DNA of 64,000 nt, from the NCBI RefSeq assembly GCF_000524475.1, contig NZ_BAVQ01000027.1, forward strand, positions 54,304 through 118,303, read 5' to 3'. This DNA is from Tomitella biformata AHU 1821. Its GTDB lineage: Bacteria > Actinomycetota > Actinomycetes > Mycobacteriales > Mycobacteriaceae. Positions within the stretch are counted from its first letter, which is position 1. Each line of letters starts with the position of its first letter. Positions 42,089 through 50,961 of the stretch are shown in pieces. A model generated the notes under the pieces. The model saw only the letters and a program-made list of their open reading frames with translations. It did no database searches and was not told where the DNA came from. The translations under genes and the position numbers were made by a program.

Positions 42089-44179
42089 TCAGCTGATCAG
42101 CTCAAGGACCGTCCGGTTGAGCCGGCTCAGTGCCCGCAGCGCCGCACGTCGGGGACCCGGCGTCTTCGTCGCGGTGAGCATCACGTCCAAGACCGTGGTC
42201 TCCGTGGCCTTCTCCGGCTTCGGCACCTTCTCTCCGGCAAGGTGGAGCCTGGCCAGCGCCACATTGCCCTGCACATGGTCCACGGCGTCGCGCAGTGCCG
42301 CGGCCGTCTGCTCGGATGGCGCGGTGTCCGGGTCGGCGCGGGCCGCGAGCAGTCCCGCGCGGGCCAGCGCGTGCGCCGATCTGCTGCTGGCCTGAGCCAA
42401 CCGCACCAGCCGGCGCGCCCCGTGGCGGCTCCGGGTGGTCGGCCCCAACTCGAGGGGCTTAGCGGCGTCGACCAGGTCGAGCAAGATCTGATCGAGCGCG
42501 CGGGCCCGCTCGATCATCGGGGCCGAGTGTCCCGGGGAGAGCACCGCCGCCACGCTCGTGTCGATCAGCTCTGCCAACTCGTCGACGTATTCGAGGGCAT
42601 GCTTCGTCAGCGCCTCCCGGGTCTTCGTCGACAAGATCAGGTAGGAGCTCGCGATGCCGATCAGCGCGCCCGCGGCCGTCTCCTCCACCCGGATCTCCAG
42701 GACCTCCACGCTGAACACCCCGAGCAGCCCGTAGAGCGTCGCGAGGAGCATGGTGAGGAAGAACGTCAGCAGCCCATACGCGACGGGCGCCAGATAGTAA
42801 GCGAAGAACACGCACACCAGGATCAGCACCAACTGGACCGGCGGGTTGTGCCCCACCAGCGCCGCGATCAGAACTCCCGCCAGCACCCCCGCAATGGTGC
42901 CGACGATCCGCTGGCCGGCGCGGCTGAGGATCTCGCCACGGGTCGACGCGCCGGTGAACACCACGAACGCCGCCATCACCGCCCAATACCAGCGGTCTGG
43001 CGAGATGAGCTCTCCCACCACCGTCGCGACGCTCGTCGCGACGGCCACCTGGATGGCGGCCTTAGTGCTCGGAGCCCACCGGTCCACGAGTTTCCCCGCC
43101 GGCTCCTCGGCAGCCTCGCCGGCTGTGGCGATCGGCTCTCGCAGCGGCTCCGGCGTCTCCATCGCCTTGGTCGTGACGCGGTGGATGGCGATGTGCGCGG
43201 TGACCGCCCGCTGCGCGACCATCGTCGCGATGCCCGCGGCCGTGGACGGGTCCGCCTTCTCCGCGGCCTCCGCGGCGAGCAGGCGCGCCGCCCGCAGCTG
43301 ATCCGGCGTGCACCGATCCTGCAGGCACGAGCTCAGCGCCGTCGTGGCCTGGCCGAGAGTGCGGGGCCACGGCGTCTCCGGGTCCAGCGCCCACAGCGCG
43401 CTGGCGAGCTGCTCGGTGGCGATCTGCGCGTCGAACACCCGCAGCGAGAGCGCCTCGCTGGTCACGCTCACGTGGAGCGAGGCGGCATGCCGGTCCAGCC
43501 AATCCTCGATCATCATCGCCGTCGCGCCCAGCCGGTCCAACCGCCGTCGCAACCGCGCGACGTCCCGGCCCTCCCGCGTCGACGCGGCGGCCAGCACCTG
43601 CACCGAGGACGCCCGCAGCGCCGCCGCCAGCCGGCGGATCTCCAGCCGTGGCCGCTCCGGCAGAATCAGCGTCCGGACCAGCAGCGTCATGGCCACACCG
43701 AGCACGATCGCCCCGCCGAGCACCGGGATCTGATGCGGTGTGGCCGCCAAGAACAGGGTGAAGAAGTACGCGATGAACGCGACCATCCCGAGCGCCGTCC
43801 CCCGCTTGCCGTAGCGGCGCACCCACACGGCCCCGAACAGCACCGCGATGAAACCGATCTCGGCCCAGTACCCGGCGCCCTGCAGGAGTGTCGCGGCGGT
43901 GACCGCCCCGATGGCTGGCAGCGGTACGAGGAGCGTCGTGATCACGCGGTCTCGCTGTGTGCGGTCCTTGACCATCGCCGCGGCCTGCAGGGCGACGATG
44001 GTGCCCAGTATCGCGATCGTCACCGGCTGCCCCAGCATGCGGGTCGCAGTGAGGAGGACGGCCATCGCCAGGGCGGCCGACAACGTCGTCGTCGCCGCGC
44101 CGCGCAGCCGCAGCCGACCGGGATCGGTGGCTGCCACAAACTGGGTGACGAGGCGCAGTCCGCGCGCGAGGCTCAACAC
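42089..44179 (-). CDS. FUSC family membrane protein (paralogue 3)
   Basis: 696 residues, GTG start. Two membrane blocks as in the other paralogues, with ISPDRWYWAVMAAFVVFTGA and RGEILSRAGQRIVGTIAGV. It is the most diverged of the three: the C-terminal motif is LRALSRLNRTVLELIS and the linker is shorter. It sits at the end of the Ter-type operon, 49 bp after the HAD gene and 12 bp before the metallophosphoesterase. This placement suggests export of a product of that locus; this is inference. Confidence 0.85.
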   Translation of the reverse strand: MLSLARGLRLVTQFVAATDPGRLRLRGAATTTLSAALAMAVLLTATRMLGQPVTIAILGTIVALQAAAMVKDRTQRDRVITTLLVPLPAIGAVTAATLLQGAGYWAEIGFIAVLFGAVWVRRYGKRGTALGMVAFIAYFFTLFLAATPHQIPVLGGAIVLGVAMTLLVRTLILPERPRLEIRRLAAALRASSVQVLAAASTREGRDVARLRRRLDRLGATAMMIEDWLDRHAASLHVSVTSEALSLRVFDAQIATEQLASALWALDPETPWPRTLGQATTALSSCLQDRCTPDQLRAARLLAAEAAEKADPSTAAGIATMVAQRAVTAHIAIHRVTTKAMETPEPLREPIATAGEAAEEPAGKLVDRWAPSTKAAIQVAVATSVATVVGELISPDRWYWAVMAAFVVFTGASTRGEILSRAGQRIVGTIAGVLAGVLIAALVGHNPPVQLVLILVCVFFAYYLAPVAYGLLTFFLTMLLATLYGLLGVFSVEVLEIRVEETAAGALIGIASSYLILSTKTREALTKHALEYVDELAELIDTSVAAVLSPGHSAPMIERARALDQILLDLVDAAKPLELGPTTRSRHGARRLVRLAQASSRSAHALARAGLLAARADPDTAPSEQTAAALRDAVDHVQGNVALARLHLAGEKVPKPEKATETTVLDVMLTATKTPGPRRAALRALSRLNRTVLELIS

Positions 44180-44185
44180 AGCTAA

Positions 44186-44219
44186 GAGTGTGAGGCACCG
44201 CTACCGGGTCCGCACACTC
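44186..44219 (-). terminator. Weak stem-loop between HAD and FUSC genes
   Basis: GAGTGTG (44186-44192) and CACACTC (44213-44219) give a 7-bp stem with a 20-nt loop in the 49-bp gap. It may attenuate transcription from the Ter biosynthetic genes into FUSC 3. No U-tract. Confidence 0.25.
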
Positions 44220-44228
44220 GACTCCCCG

Positions 44229-44999
44229 CTAGACGGCAGCGGCGAACCACTCCGCGATCTCGTGGCCGGCGGCGACGCCGACGCCGCCGGTGACCACCAC
44301 ATGGTCGGCGCGCCAGCCCGAGTCGAACAGCCCGCCGTGCCGGGGCTGGATCCCCCGATCGGCGATCTCGAGCAGGTCCTTGTCCAGCAGCGAGTCCCCG
44401 GCGGCCATGATCTGGTCGGACCCGAGCCTGCGCGCGATCTCCCGCACCGCCGCGCCCTTCGTCAGCGGGTTCGGCACCCAGTAGATCTTGCGGCCCTGGC
44501 GGGAGACGTTCCAGCCGCGGGCCGACGCCCACTCCGCGGCCTCCGCCTCGAACGCCGCTGGCAGCAGCGCGAGGTCGACCACCGCGTAGCAGAACATCCC
44601 CTCGGCGGCCCGCACCGAGCTGGTCCACTCCGGCGCGCACGCGGCCCGCACCCAGGCGAGCACCTCCGCGAGCGGGGACACCGCCGCGAGTCGGCCCGCG
44701 ACCTGCGCGGTCCAGCTCTCGTCGGGCACACCGCCCTGCAGGATCACCCCGCCGTTCGCGGCGATCGCGAACCCGCCGCCCCGCACGGGCAGCCGGACGC
44801 GGCGCAACTGCTCCACGGTGCGGGTGGTGACCGGGACCAGGTCCGCGGCGGTAAGCGCGGCGACGGCCGCGGCGGACATGAAGGACTGCGGGTTGCCCTG
44901 GTAGTGCTCGACACACACCAGGTCCGCGGTGTCCGCCCGCGCGGAGCGCTCGGAGTAGATCAGGGTCTGGTCGAGGTCGCTCGCCAACAGCACGCTCAT
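44229..44999 (-). CDS. HAD family hydrolase of the Ter-associated gene cluster
   Basis: 256 residues. Catalytic motif DLDQT at 8-12, then a Cof-type cap, and GDSLLDKDLLEIAD near residue 200 as the acidic motif. It is probably a sugar- or nucleotide-phosphatase. Its ATG overlaps the stop of the fused PRTase protein as ATGA, so the two are coupled. Such HAD enzymes are constant partners of PRTase, CitE-like and PELOTA proteins in the biosynthetic module found beside TerD genes, predicted to make a nucleoside-like compound (Anantharaman, Iyer and Aravind). Confidence 0.85.
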   Translation of the reverse strand: MSVLLASDLDQTLIYSERSARADTADLVCVEHYQGNPQSFMSAAAVAALTAADLVPVTTRTVEQLRRVRLPVRGGGFAIAANGGVILQGGVPDESWTAQVAGRLAAVSPLAEVLAWVRAACAPEWTSSVRAAEGMFCYAVVDLALLPAAFEAEAAEWASARGWNVSRQGRKIYWVPNPLTKGAAVREIARRLGSDQIMAAGDSLLDKDLLEIADRGIQPRHGGLFDSGWRADHVVVTGGVGVAAGHEIAEWFAAAV

Positions 45000-47542
45000 C
45001 TTTTGGCCGCCAAACCGTCTGCGCCGATCGCGGCGCGGGTGAACTTCGGGTGGATCAGGCCCACACAGCTGTAGGGCAAGTCGTCGACCACCTCGATGGG
45101 GACGCCGCGCTGGGCCGCGAGCAGCCGGATGTGGCCGAGCTCGGCCTCGGCGTCACGCCGCACGAGCACCCGCCACGGCACCCGCCGCAGCAGCACCCGC
45201 GTCGTCTCCCCCACCCCGGGCTTGACCAGGTTGACGTTGTCGATCCCGTACTCGGCGCTGATGGCCTCGGTCGCCGCCCACCCCGCCCAGGTGGGCGTCC
45301 GGTCCGAATCGCGCAGGGCCGGCCAGTCACGGGTCACGTCGGCGGCCACTGCCGGGAACCGCGCGGCGATGGCGTCGAGGAAGGCCTGCGAGACGTCCGC
45401 GTCGGCGAGGTCCCGGTAGAACTTCGCGCCGTGGAACTGGCCCGGCGCCAGCAGCCGGTCGTTGAGGACGGTGCGCGAGACGAGCCCCGAGACCGTGGAG
45501 TTCAGACAGGCCGATGGGATGAGGAAGTCCGCGCGGGTGCCGAAGAACCCGACGCAGCCGCCGGGGTCCGCCAGCACCGCGAGGTCCGGGGAGAAGGCCG
45601 AGCCAAGGGCCGTGTTCGCGGCCGCGACCGCGTCAGCGAGCTCCCGGGAGATCGCGCCCTTCCCGGTCCACCCGTCGACGAACATCACGGCGGCGGGGTC
45701 GTGACGGCCGGCGATGTGTGCCAGCGCGGTCTCGTCGATTCCTCGTCCGCGCACGATACTCACCGCGTAGTGCGGCAGGTCCAGGCCGTGGGCCAGCCGC
45801 GCCCAGCGGCGCATGAGCACGCCGATCGGGGTGCCCGCCCGGGCCAGCGAGACCAGCACCGCATCCCGCCCGCGCGCGTCGAGGACCAACTCGGTCAGCA
45901 CGCCCACCGCGTGGGCGATGCGGGTCGCGGACGCCTCGAGGGCCTCGTCGTAGAGCTGGCGGTACTCGGCGGTGGGCTGGTACTCGATCGGCAGCGACTC
46001 CGCGTAGTGCGCGGCGCCGGACTGGATCGCCTCCTCGCGGTCCTCCGTGGGCGCTTCGAGAGTGATCTCGGACAGGTCCGTGAGCAGCCAGGACACGTCC
46101 TCGCGGAGGTAGCTGCCGAACTCTGGTCCGTGCAGCGCCCGCGGTCCCGGCGCCTGGCCCGCGGGCCGGTGGCTGGGCACCGTGATGACCTGCACCGCGT
46201 CGCACACCCCGCGGAGGCTCTCCAGGAGACCGCCGGGAGCGCGCAGGTCGGCGGTGGCGGCCGCGTCGTCGAGCACCAGCACGATGTCGGTGAACGGCTG
46301 CTGGCCCGCGCCGGGCGCGACGTTGTAGGCGAACCGCGGGCCGGGCCCGTCATCCGGGTCGTCGTGGCTGGGGAACCGCAACGCGGTGCGGATGGCGTAC
46401 GCGGGGTCGTCGATCGCGAGGACCGGGGAGCGCGTTGTGGTCGAGTAGCGCACAGCGAGCTCCGGGCGGGCCTGGCCGAGCGCCAGCGCGATCAGCAGCG
46501 GCGCGTGCATCAGCTCCTCATGTCCCAGCACCAGCACCCGGGCGCCCACGGTCCGCTCCGGGATCCGGGCCGCGATCTGCGTGGCGGTCGCCGAGGCGGC
46601 CGGACGGATTCGAGCCCGGTCAGCGGCGGTGAAGCCGTGCCGGCCGCCGTCACGGGTGCCCGCGGGCCAGGCCGCGGCGACAGCGGAGACGCTGGCGGTC
46701 GCGGGATCCCCCGGTCGATCACGCTCGAGGTCGAGCAGCGGCCGCGCGCGGTCGATGGCATCGCCCGCGATCCGCAACTCGCCGCGGGCCAACGCGACCA
46801 CCTCGATGCGCGCGCCCAATCGGCTCGCCAGCGCCGCCATCCGCTCGTGATCGGCGGCCGAGCGCAGGTCCACCAGTGCCGCCACGAGGTAGCGCTCGCG
46901 GGGCTCGATCCGGTGCAGCACCTCGATGGTGTTGAGCACGGTCGTGCCTGTCGACAGCTCGTCGTCGACGAAGACCACCGGTCCCGGCCGCGTCAGTAGG
47001 CCGGGGTCCGCCGGCAGCAGCAGGTGCCCGGTCGCGTGGCTGTGCTCCTCCTCAAAGCCGCCCGCCGGGGGCACGGTCGTCGAGTGCCGCCGCGTCGAGT
47101 GCACGTAGTCCAGCCCGCACGCGTCGGCGACGGCGTGGCCCAGCCCGGTGGCGGTCTCCGCGTAGCCGATCACTATCGCGTCGTCCGGGGCTTGGCCCGC
47201 GCGCTCGCGCCGGTGCCGCCCGCACGCGGTGAGCAGGTCCTCGACCGCGGCGCTATCGCCCGCGATCGCCCGGTTGAGCAGGTCTGGGTCGATCTGCGTC
47301 TGCTCCCCCAGCAGGGCGTCGAGCGCGAAAGCGCCCAGCAGCAGGCCCGACGCGTACACGGTCCGCGGGTCCGTCGGCACGTGCTTGCCGAGGACCGTCG
47401 AGACCAGCAGTTGCGCGCGGCGGGGGTTGCGCCGCAGCGCCATGCCGAGCATTGACTGGAGCGGCAGCGGCGAGCCCTCCGCGGTCACCAGCTCCGCATC
47501 GAGCCGCTCCGCCACCCAGGCCCCGCCCCACACCGCGCTCAT
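44996..47542 (-). CDS. Fused PRTase/TRSP - StiP - PELOTA protein
   Basis: 848 residues joining parts often encoded by separate genes. Residues about 1-270: orotate-PRTase-like phosphoribosyltransferase, PRPP loop VVFVDDELSTGTT around Asp193-Asp194. About 330-440: TRSP domain with STTTRSPVLAIDDP. About 470-745: StiP family, the so-called cysteine protease domain, which is really a second PRTase-like fold (MFVDGWTGKGAI, SACLNSTVSGLVSRT). About 760-845: PELOTA RNA-binding domain (LLAAQRGVPIEVVDDLPYS). ATG at 47542 overlaps the CitE-like stop, and its stop overlaps the HAD start. It is the core of the Ter biosynthetic module, predicted to make a ribosylated small molecule or modify RNA; unproven. 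Confidence 0.85.
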   Translation of the reverse strand: MSAVWGGAWVAERLDAELVTAEGSPLPLQSMLGMALRRNPRRAQLLVSTVLGKHVPTDPRTVYASGLLLGAFALDALLGEQTQIDPDLLNRAIAGDSAAVEDLLTACGRHRRERAGQAPDDAIVIGYAETATGLGHAVADACGLDYVHSTRRHSTTVPPAGGFEEEHSHATGHLLLPADPGLLTRPGPVVFVDDELSTGTTVLNTIEVLHRIEPRERYLVAALVDLRSAADHERMAALASRLGARIEVVALARGELRIAGDAIDRARPLLDLERDRPGDPATASVSAVAAAWPAGTRDGGRHGFTAADRARIRPAASATATQIAARIPERTVGARVLVLGHEELMHAPLLIALALGQARPELAVRYSTTTRSPVLAIDDPAYAIRTALRFPSHDDPDDGPGPRFAYNVAPGAGQQPFTDIVLVLDDAAATADLRAPGGLLESLRGVCDAVQVITVPSHRPAGQAPGPRALHGPEFGSYLREDVSWLLTDLSEITLEAPTEDREEAIQSGAAHYAESLPIEYQPTAEYRQLYDEALEASATRIAHAVGVLTELVLDARGRDAVLVSLARAGTPIGVLMRRWARLAHGLDLPHYAVSIVRGRGIDETALAHIAGRHDPAAVMFVDGWTGKGAISRELADAVAAANTALGSAFSPDLAVLADPGGCVGFFGTRADFLIPSACLNSTVSGLVSRTVLNDRLLAPGQFHGAKFYRDLADADVSQAFLDAIAARFPAVAADVTRDWPALRDSDRTPTWAGWAATEAISAEYGIDNVNLVKPGVGETTRVLLRRVPWRVLVRRDAEAELGHIRLLAAQRGVPIEVVDDLPYSCVGLIHPKFTRAAIGADGLAAKR

Positions 47543-48696
47543 CGCTGCAGCCCGGCGGCCAGCAGGTCCACGAAACTGGTGTCCTCGTTCGCGACGCCGA
47601 ACGCGCGCGCCCGGCGCGTGATGCCCATCGCCCACGCGGTGTGCGGCTTGCCCTCGTTCATCTTGTTCCCGTAGCTCGAGGCGGCGACGCCGCCGTCGTT
47701 CAGCGCGCCGACGATGTCCATCGCGTCGCTGTACTCCTCATGGGTGACCACGCTGAGTGCGTGCACGGCGCCGACGTGCGACGGGTGGATCACCGTCTTG
47801 CCGATCAGCCCGTTGGCTTTGTCCAGGGCGACCTCGCGCAGCAGTCCGTCCAGGTCCGCCGCGAGCAGCTCGGCCCGCAGGGGGCGCTCGTCGAGCTCCG
47901 CGAACGGGCTGCGCCGCAGCAGCGGCTTGAACAGCCGCTCGGCGCCGGTGAAGTACTCCCACACCGCGCCGGTCACCACGTAGCCGGAGTCCGCCCGGCC
48001 CAGCACATTAACGATGTCGGCGATGGCGTCAGCGACCACGCGCACGTCGTAGACGGTGAGCTCCCGGGAGCGGCGCAGGCCGTAGATCGCGGACAGGTCC
48101 GTCGCGCCGATCCGCACGGCGAGGATGTTCGCCCGGTACTTGTCGAGCAGCGCGCGGATCCCCAGCAGCTCCTCGACGCGGCGCTCCACGGACATGACCT
48201 CCGGCGTCTCGAGCACGGGCATCGCGAGCAGGCGCCGGCCCAGCCCCTCCTCGGCCGCGGCGACGGCCTCGAGGAAGGCGATGCCGGAGTCCGCGGTGAA
48301 CTTCGGCAGCACGAATCCGGCCAGCACGCCCGCATCGACGCCCAGCCCGGCCATGATCATCGGGATCTGGTGCGGCGAGCGGACCCGCACGAACACCAGG
48401 GGCAGCTCCGCCCCGCCGCGCGCGCACTGGCGCAGCTGCTCGACGGTGTTGCGCTCGGCCGCGGCAAGATCGCTGTCGGCGACCGCATCCTCCAGGCACA
48501 CGACGGCGCTGGCGACGCCCTGCTGTGCCAGCCGGGCGAGATCCTCGGCGAGATTCTCGCGGATGCCGGGGCTGTAGAGCGTCGCGCCTAGAGCCGCGGC
48601 CAACAGGTCCGTCTCAGCGCCGAGGCCGATCTCCTCCGGTTCCAGGAAGAACAGCCGGGTGCGCTCTTCCTGGGTCAAATAGCCATAGTGGCGCAT
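47539..48696 (-). CDS. CitE-like HpcH/HpaI aldolase family protein
   Basis: 385 residues, TIM-barrel lyase related to the citrate lyase beta subunit. AVVCLEDAVADSD carries the acidic residues that bind Mg, LVFVRVRSPHQI the conserved Arg, and GLIGKTVIHPSHVGAVHAL the C-terminal conserved motif of the family. It probably cleaves or forms a C-C bond on a CoA or keto-acid substrate in the Ter-linked pathway. Start: ATG with GGGGGA nearby. Stop overlaps the next gene's ATG as ATGA. Confidence 0.88.
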   Translation of the reverse strand: MRHYGYLTQEERTRLFFLEPEEIGLGAETDLLAAALGATLYSPGIRENLAEDLARLAQQGVASAVVCLEDAVADSDLAAAERNTVEQLRQCARGGAELPLVFVRVRSPHQIPMIMAGLGVDAGVLAGFVLPKFTADSGIAFLEAVAAAEEGLGRRLLAMPVLETPEVMSVERRVEELLGIRALLDKYRANILAVRIGATDLSAIYGLRRSRELTVYDVRVVADAIADIVNVLGRADSGYVVTGAVWEYFTGAERLFKPLLRRSPFAELDERPLRAELLAADLDGLLREVALDKANGLIGKTVIHPSHVGAVHALSVVTHEEYSDAMDIVGALNDGGVAASSYGNKMNEGKPHTAWAMGITRRARAFGVANEDTSFVDLLAAGLQR

Positions 48697-48732
48697 GTGG
48701 TCCCCCGTCGTGATGAGATAGGCGGTGGTGGC

Positions 48733-49890
48733 TCAATCGATCGACGTGCGCTCGTCCAACCAGGTGATCTTGTCGAAGCCGAAGGCTTGGCAAGCGTCGC
48801 GGACAGAACCCGACATCGGCTCCAGCTCGGCCCTCATGACCAGCTGTCCGCCAATGTTATACATCGAGGTGAGCACCGCCAGACTGCTCGGCCCCACTTG
48901 TGCCAGCGGCATCTCTATCCTGGCGTTTCCGTAGGTTCGCGTGATGAACGTCCCAGTCCAGTCCACCGGCGCGCCGGACTCCGAGTAGGCATAGACGATC
49001 AGCCGCGCCAGCTCGCCGCACTGGCGCAGGTCCAGCCCGAAGCCCTCGAACTCCCCGCCCCGCGCGACGATGACGGGCCGTCGCGAGCCCGGTGGGGCCG
49101 TGCCCCGGCCACCGGTGAGCTGCACCGTCGACGAGGCCCCGGAGCGCAGCTCGTAGGCGCAGCCCAATCGCACCGGTCCGCCGTCGTTCTGGGTCCACGC
49201 CCCCTCCATCTCGAGGGAGCCGATCCCGCTCTGGATCCGCGTGAGCGTCACGATCGGCTCGGCATAGGTCAGGATCACTCTGCGGCCGGACTCGGCACGC
49301 ACCGGCGGCGGCCCCGGCCTGGGCGCGGCGGGCGCAGGCAGGCCCGGACTCGTCGGCGACGGGCCCGGCGAGAGGTCCAGGTCGAGGTCGAGGTCCAACG
49401 AGACGGTGCCCGGGGTGGGGAGCGGTGCCGGCGGGCGCGGCGCGGCGGCGGTCGGAGTCAGGTCTAGGTCCGACGATGGGGCGGCGGGCCGCACTGGCGG
49501 GTCCAGGTCCAGCGAGCTCGCCGTCGTGGTGCGCGTCGGCGGGGCCGCGCCGAGATCCAGGCCCGATGCGGCTGCCGGCTGACGCCGCGACCGATCGGGC
49601 CGGCTCATGTCGATCTGCGGCCGCGCACCCGTCGGGGGTGGAGTCGGACGAGACCCGCCCCGCGATGGACGGCTCATATCGATGCGCGGAGTCGGAGCGG
49701 GGGTCGCCAGTGCGACGGGCGCGACCACGCCGAGTCTGCGGGTGATCTTGCCGGCGATGAACAGCGTCAGCGCCTCCTGGTCCGAGATCGTCCCCGGCAC
49801 GCCAGCGGCCGGCGCCGAGGGTTGGGCGCGGCGGCGCAGGAACGGCAAGTCCGTGCGGGGCCGGGCGCGCAGAGGGTCGGGCACGCTCAT
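48733..49890 (-). CDS. TerD-like protein with long repetitive linker
   Basis: 385 residues from the ATG at 49890. Residues 1-about 60 are a basic start (PRTDLPFLRRR) and a short helix. About 60-235 is a low-complexity Pro/Ala linker with recurring short motifs: RIDMSRP, QIDMSRP, SGLDLG, SLDLDP, SDLDLT and SLDLDLDLDLS. About 235-385 is a beta-rich TerD/TerF-like domain (VILTYAEPIVTLTRIQSGIG, GRRPVIVARGGEFEGFGLDLR, IVYAYSESGAPVDW). The DLDL and IDMSRP motifs look like docking sites for other Ter proteins. It is 36 bp before the CitE-like gene and 10 bp after a TerD gene. Confidence 0.78.
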   Translation of the reverse strand: MSVPDPLRARPRTDLPFLRRRAQPSAPAAGVPGTISDQEALTLFIAGKITRRLGVVAPVALATPAPTPRIDMSRPSRGGSRPTPPPTGARPQIDMSRPDRSRRQPAAASGLDLGAAPPTRTTTASSLDLDPPVRPAAPSSDLDLTPTAAAPRPPAPLPTPGTVSLDLDLDLDLSPGPSPTSPGLPAPAAPRPGPPPVRAESGRRVILTYAEPIVTLTRIQSGIGSLEMEGAWTQNDGGPVRLGCAYELRSGASSTVQLTGGRGTAPPGSRRPVIVARGGEFEGFGLDLRQCGELARLIVYAYSESGAPVDWTGTFITRTYGNARIEMPLAQVGPSSLAVLTSMYNIGGQLVMRAELEPMSGSVRDACQAFGFDKITWLDERTSID

Positions 49891-49900
49891 CGCAGCCGCC

Positions 49901-50467
49901 TCACAGGGGCAGCCCGTAGTCCGCGGCGATGTCGCGGATCCCCGCGGCATACGCCTGGCCCAGGACCTTGAACTTCCATTCCCCACCGTGGCGATAGACC
50001 TCGCCGAGAGCGAGCCCGGTCTCCTCGCCCAGCAGGGGCGCGAAGTCCTCCGAGCGCACCAGTTCGGAGTTGTCGGCGAGGTTCAGCAGCCGCACCTCGC
50101 AGCCGCGCAACTGTCCCAGCGAGCGGCGGCGGTTGGGCAGCTCGTTGAGGTACAGCATCAACACGATGCGCTGAACCTCTGGCGGCACCCGCCCGAAATC
50201 GATCTCCACCTGCTCCTGGTCCCCGCCCAGCGCCTCCGTCAATTGCCGGGCCGAGAGCTCCGGCGAGGCCAGCTGGTTGAAGAACACAAAGTGCTCCGGC
50301 GAGAGCACCCGGCCGGCCGAGTCGCACAAGATCGTGGCGAGAACCAGGTCCTCACCGAGCGCGGAGCCAGCCCCGGCGTCCCAACGCACCCCGGCGACCA
50401 CCCCGGTGAGACCGGGAATCTCCTGCGTGACCGCGACGTTCGAGCCGCGCCGCATGCGCTTGCTCAT
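49901..50467 (-). CDS. TerD family protein (copy 3)
   Basis: 188 residues, TerD fold, a Ca-binding beta sandwich. Motifs: AGVRWDAGAGSA, VFFNQLASPE, DFGRVPPEVQRIVLMLYLNE, LALGEVYRHGGEWKFKVLGQAYAAG, ending AADYGLPL. Compared with the copy at 54148, the first Ca site (DLDASAL) is changed to LVLATIL, so Ca binding may be partly lost. ATG at 50467 overlaps the stop of the preceding hypothetical gene as ATGA. Confidence 0.88.
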   Translation of the reverse strand: MSKRMRRGSNVAVTQEIPGLTGVVAGVRWDAGAGSALGEDLVLATILCDSAGRVLSPEHFVFFNQLASPELSARQLTEALGGDQEQVEIDFGRVPPEVQRIVLMLYLNELPNRRRSLGQLRGCEVRLLNLADNSELVRSEDFAPLLGEETGLALGEVYRHGGEWKFKVLGQAYAAGIRDIAADYGLPL

Positions 50468-50952
50468 AGTTCCAAATCCGAGCGGGCGAACTTCGTCTCC
50501 AAAAATTTCCCTTGCACCATCAGCGCCGAGACATCTTGCTCGGCGGTAGCTTGCAGCACGCTGGCCGCCGACTCCCACAGCGCCGCCACCTGGTCGGCGG
50601 CTAAATCGCGCGGTGTCTTGCCTGTCCGGCCCGCCACCTCGGTCAGCGCGGGGTCGAGCGCCAGGTATGCACGCAGTGTCGTCGGCAGATAGTCCTCCGT
50701 GATCGCACGCACCGTGATCACGGCATGCACATCCAATGCCCGGTCCTCCGAGGACTGGATGATCGTCCACAGCACATCAGTCACCTGACGTGCCAACACC
50801 GTGGTCTCGACGGGCAGTCCGCCGGAACTGCGGTTGATGAAATCGACGAGCTCCCCGAGCGCGCGGATCAGCGCCTCCGGGGAGTCCTCGTCCACCTGTG
50901 GCTCGGCCGAGGCCTGCGCCTCGCCCATATTCCGCCTGAACCAGGAGATCAC
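50464..50952 (-). CDS. Hypothetical protein of the Ter locus, 162 aa
   Basis: GTG start, nine bases after telA stops, so probably made by coupling. The product MISWFRRNMGEAQASAEPQV has an acidic start and long helices (ALGELVDFINRSSGG, VLARQVTDVLWTIIQSSEDR, AITEDYLPTTLRAYLALDP). No membrane segment or catalytic motif. Its stop overlaps the next TerD gene. Small helical proteins of this kind recur in Ter loci and may adapt TelA to TerD proteins; function unknown. Confidence 0.75.
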   Translation of the reverse strand: MISWFRRNMGEAQASAEPQVDEDSPEALIRALGELVDFINRSSGGLPVETTVLARQVTDVLWTIIQSSEDRALDVHAVITVRAITEDYLPTTLRAYLALDPALTEVAGRTGKTPRDLAADQVAALWESAASVLQATAEQDVSALMVQGKFLETKFARSDLEL

Positions 50953-50961
50953 TATCGACCA

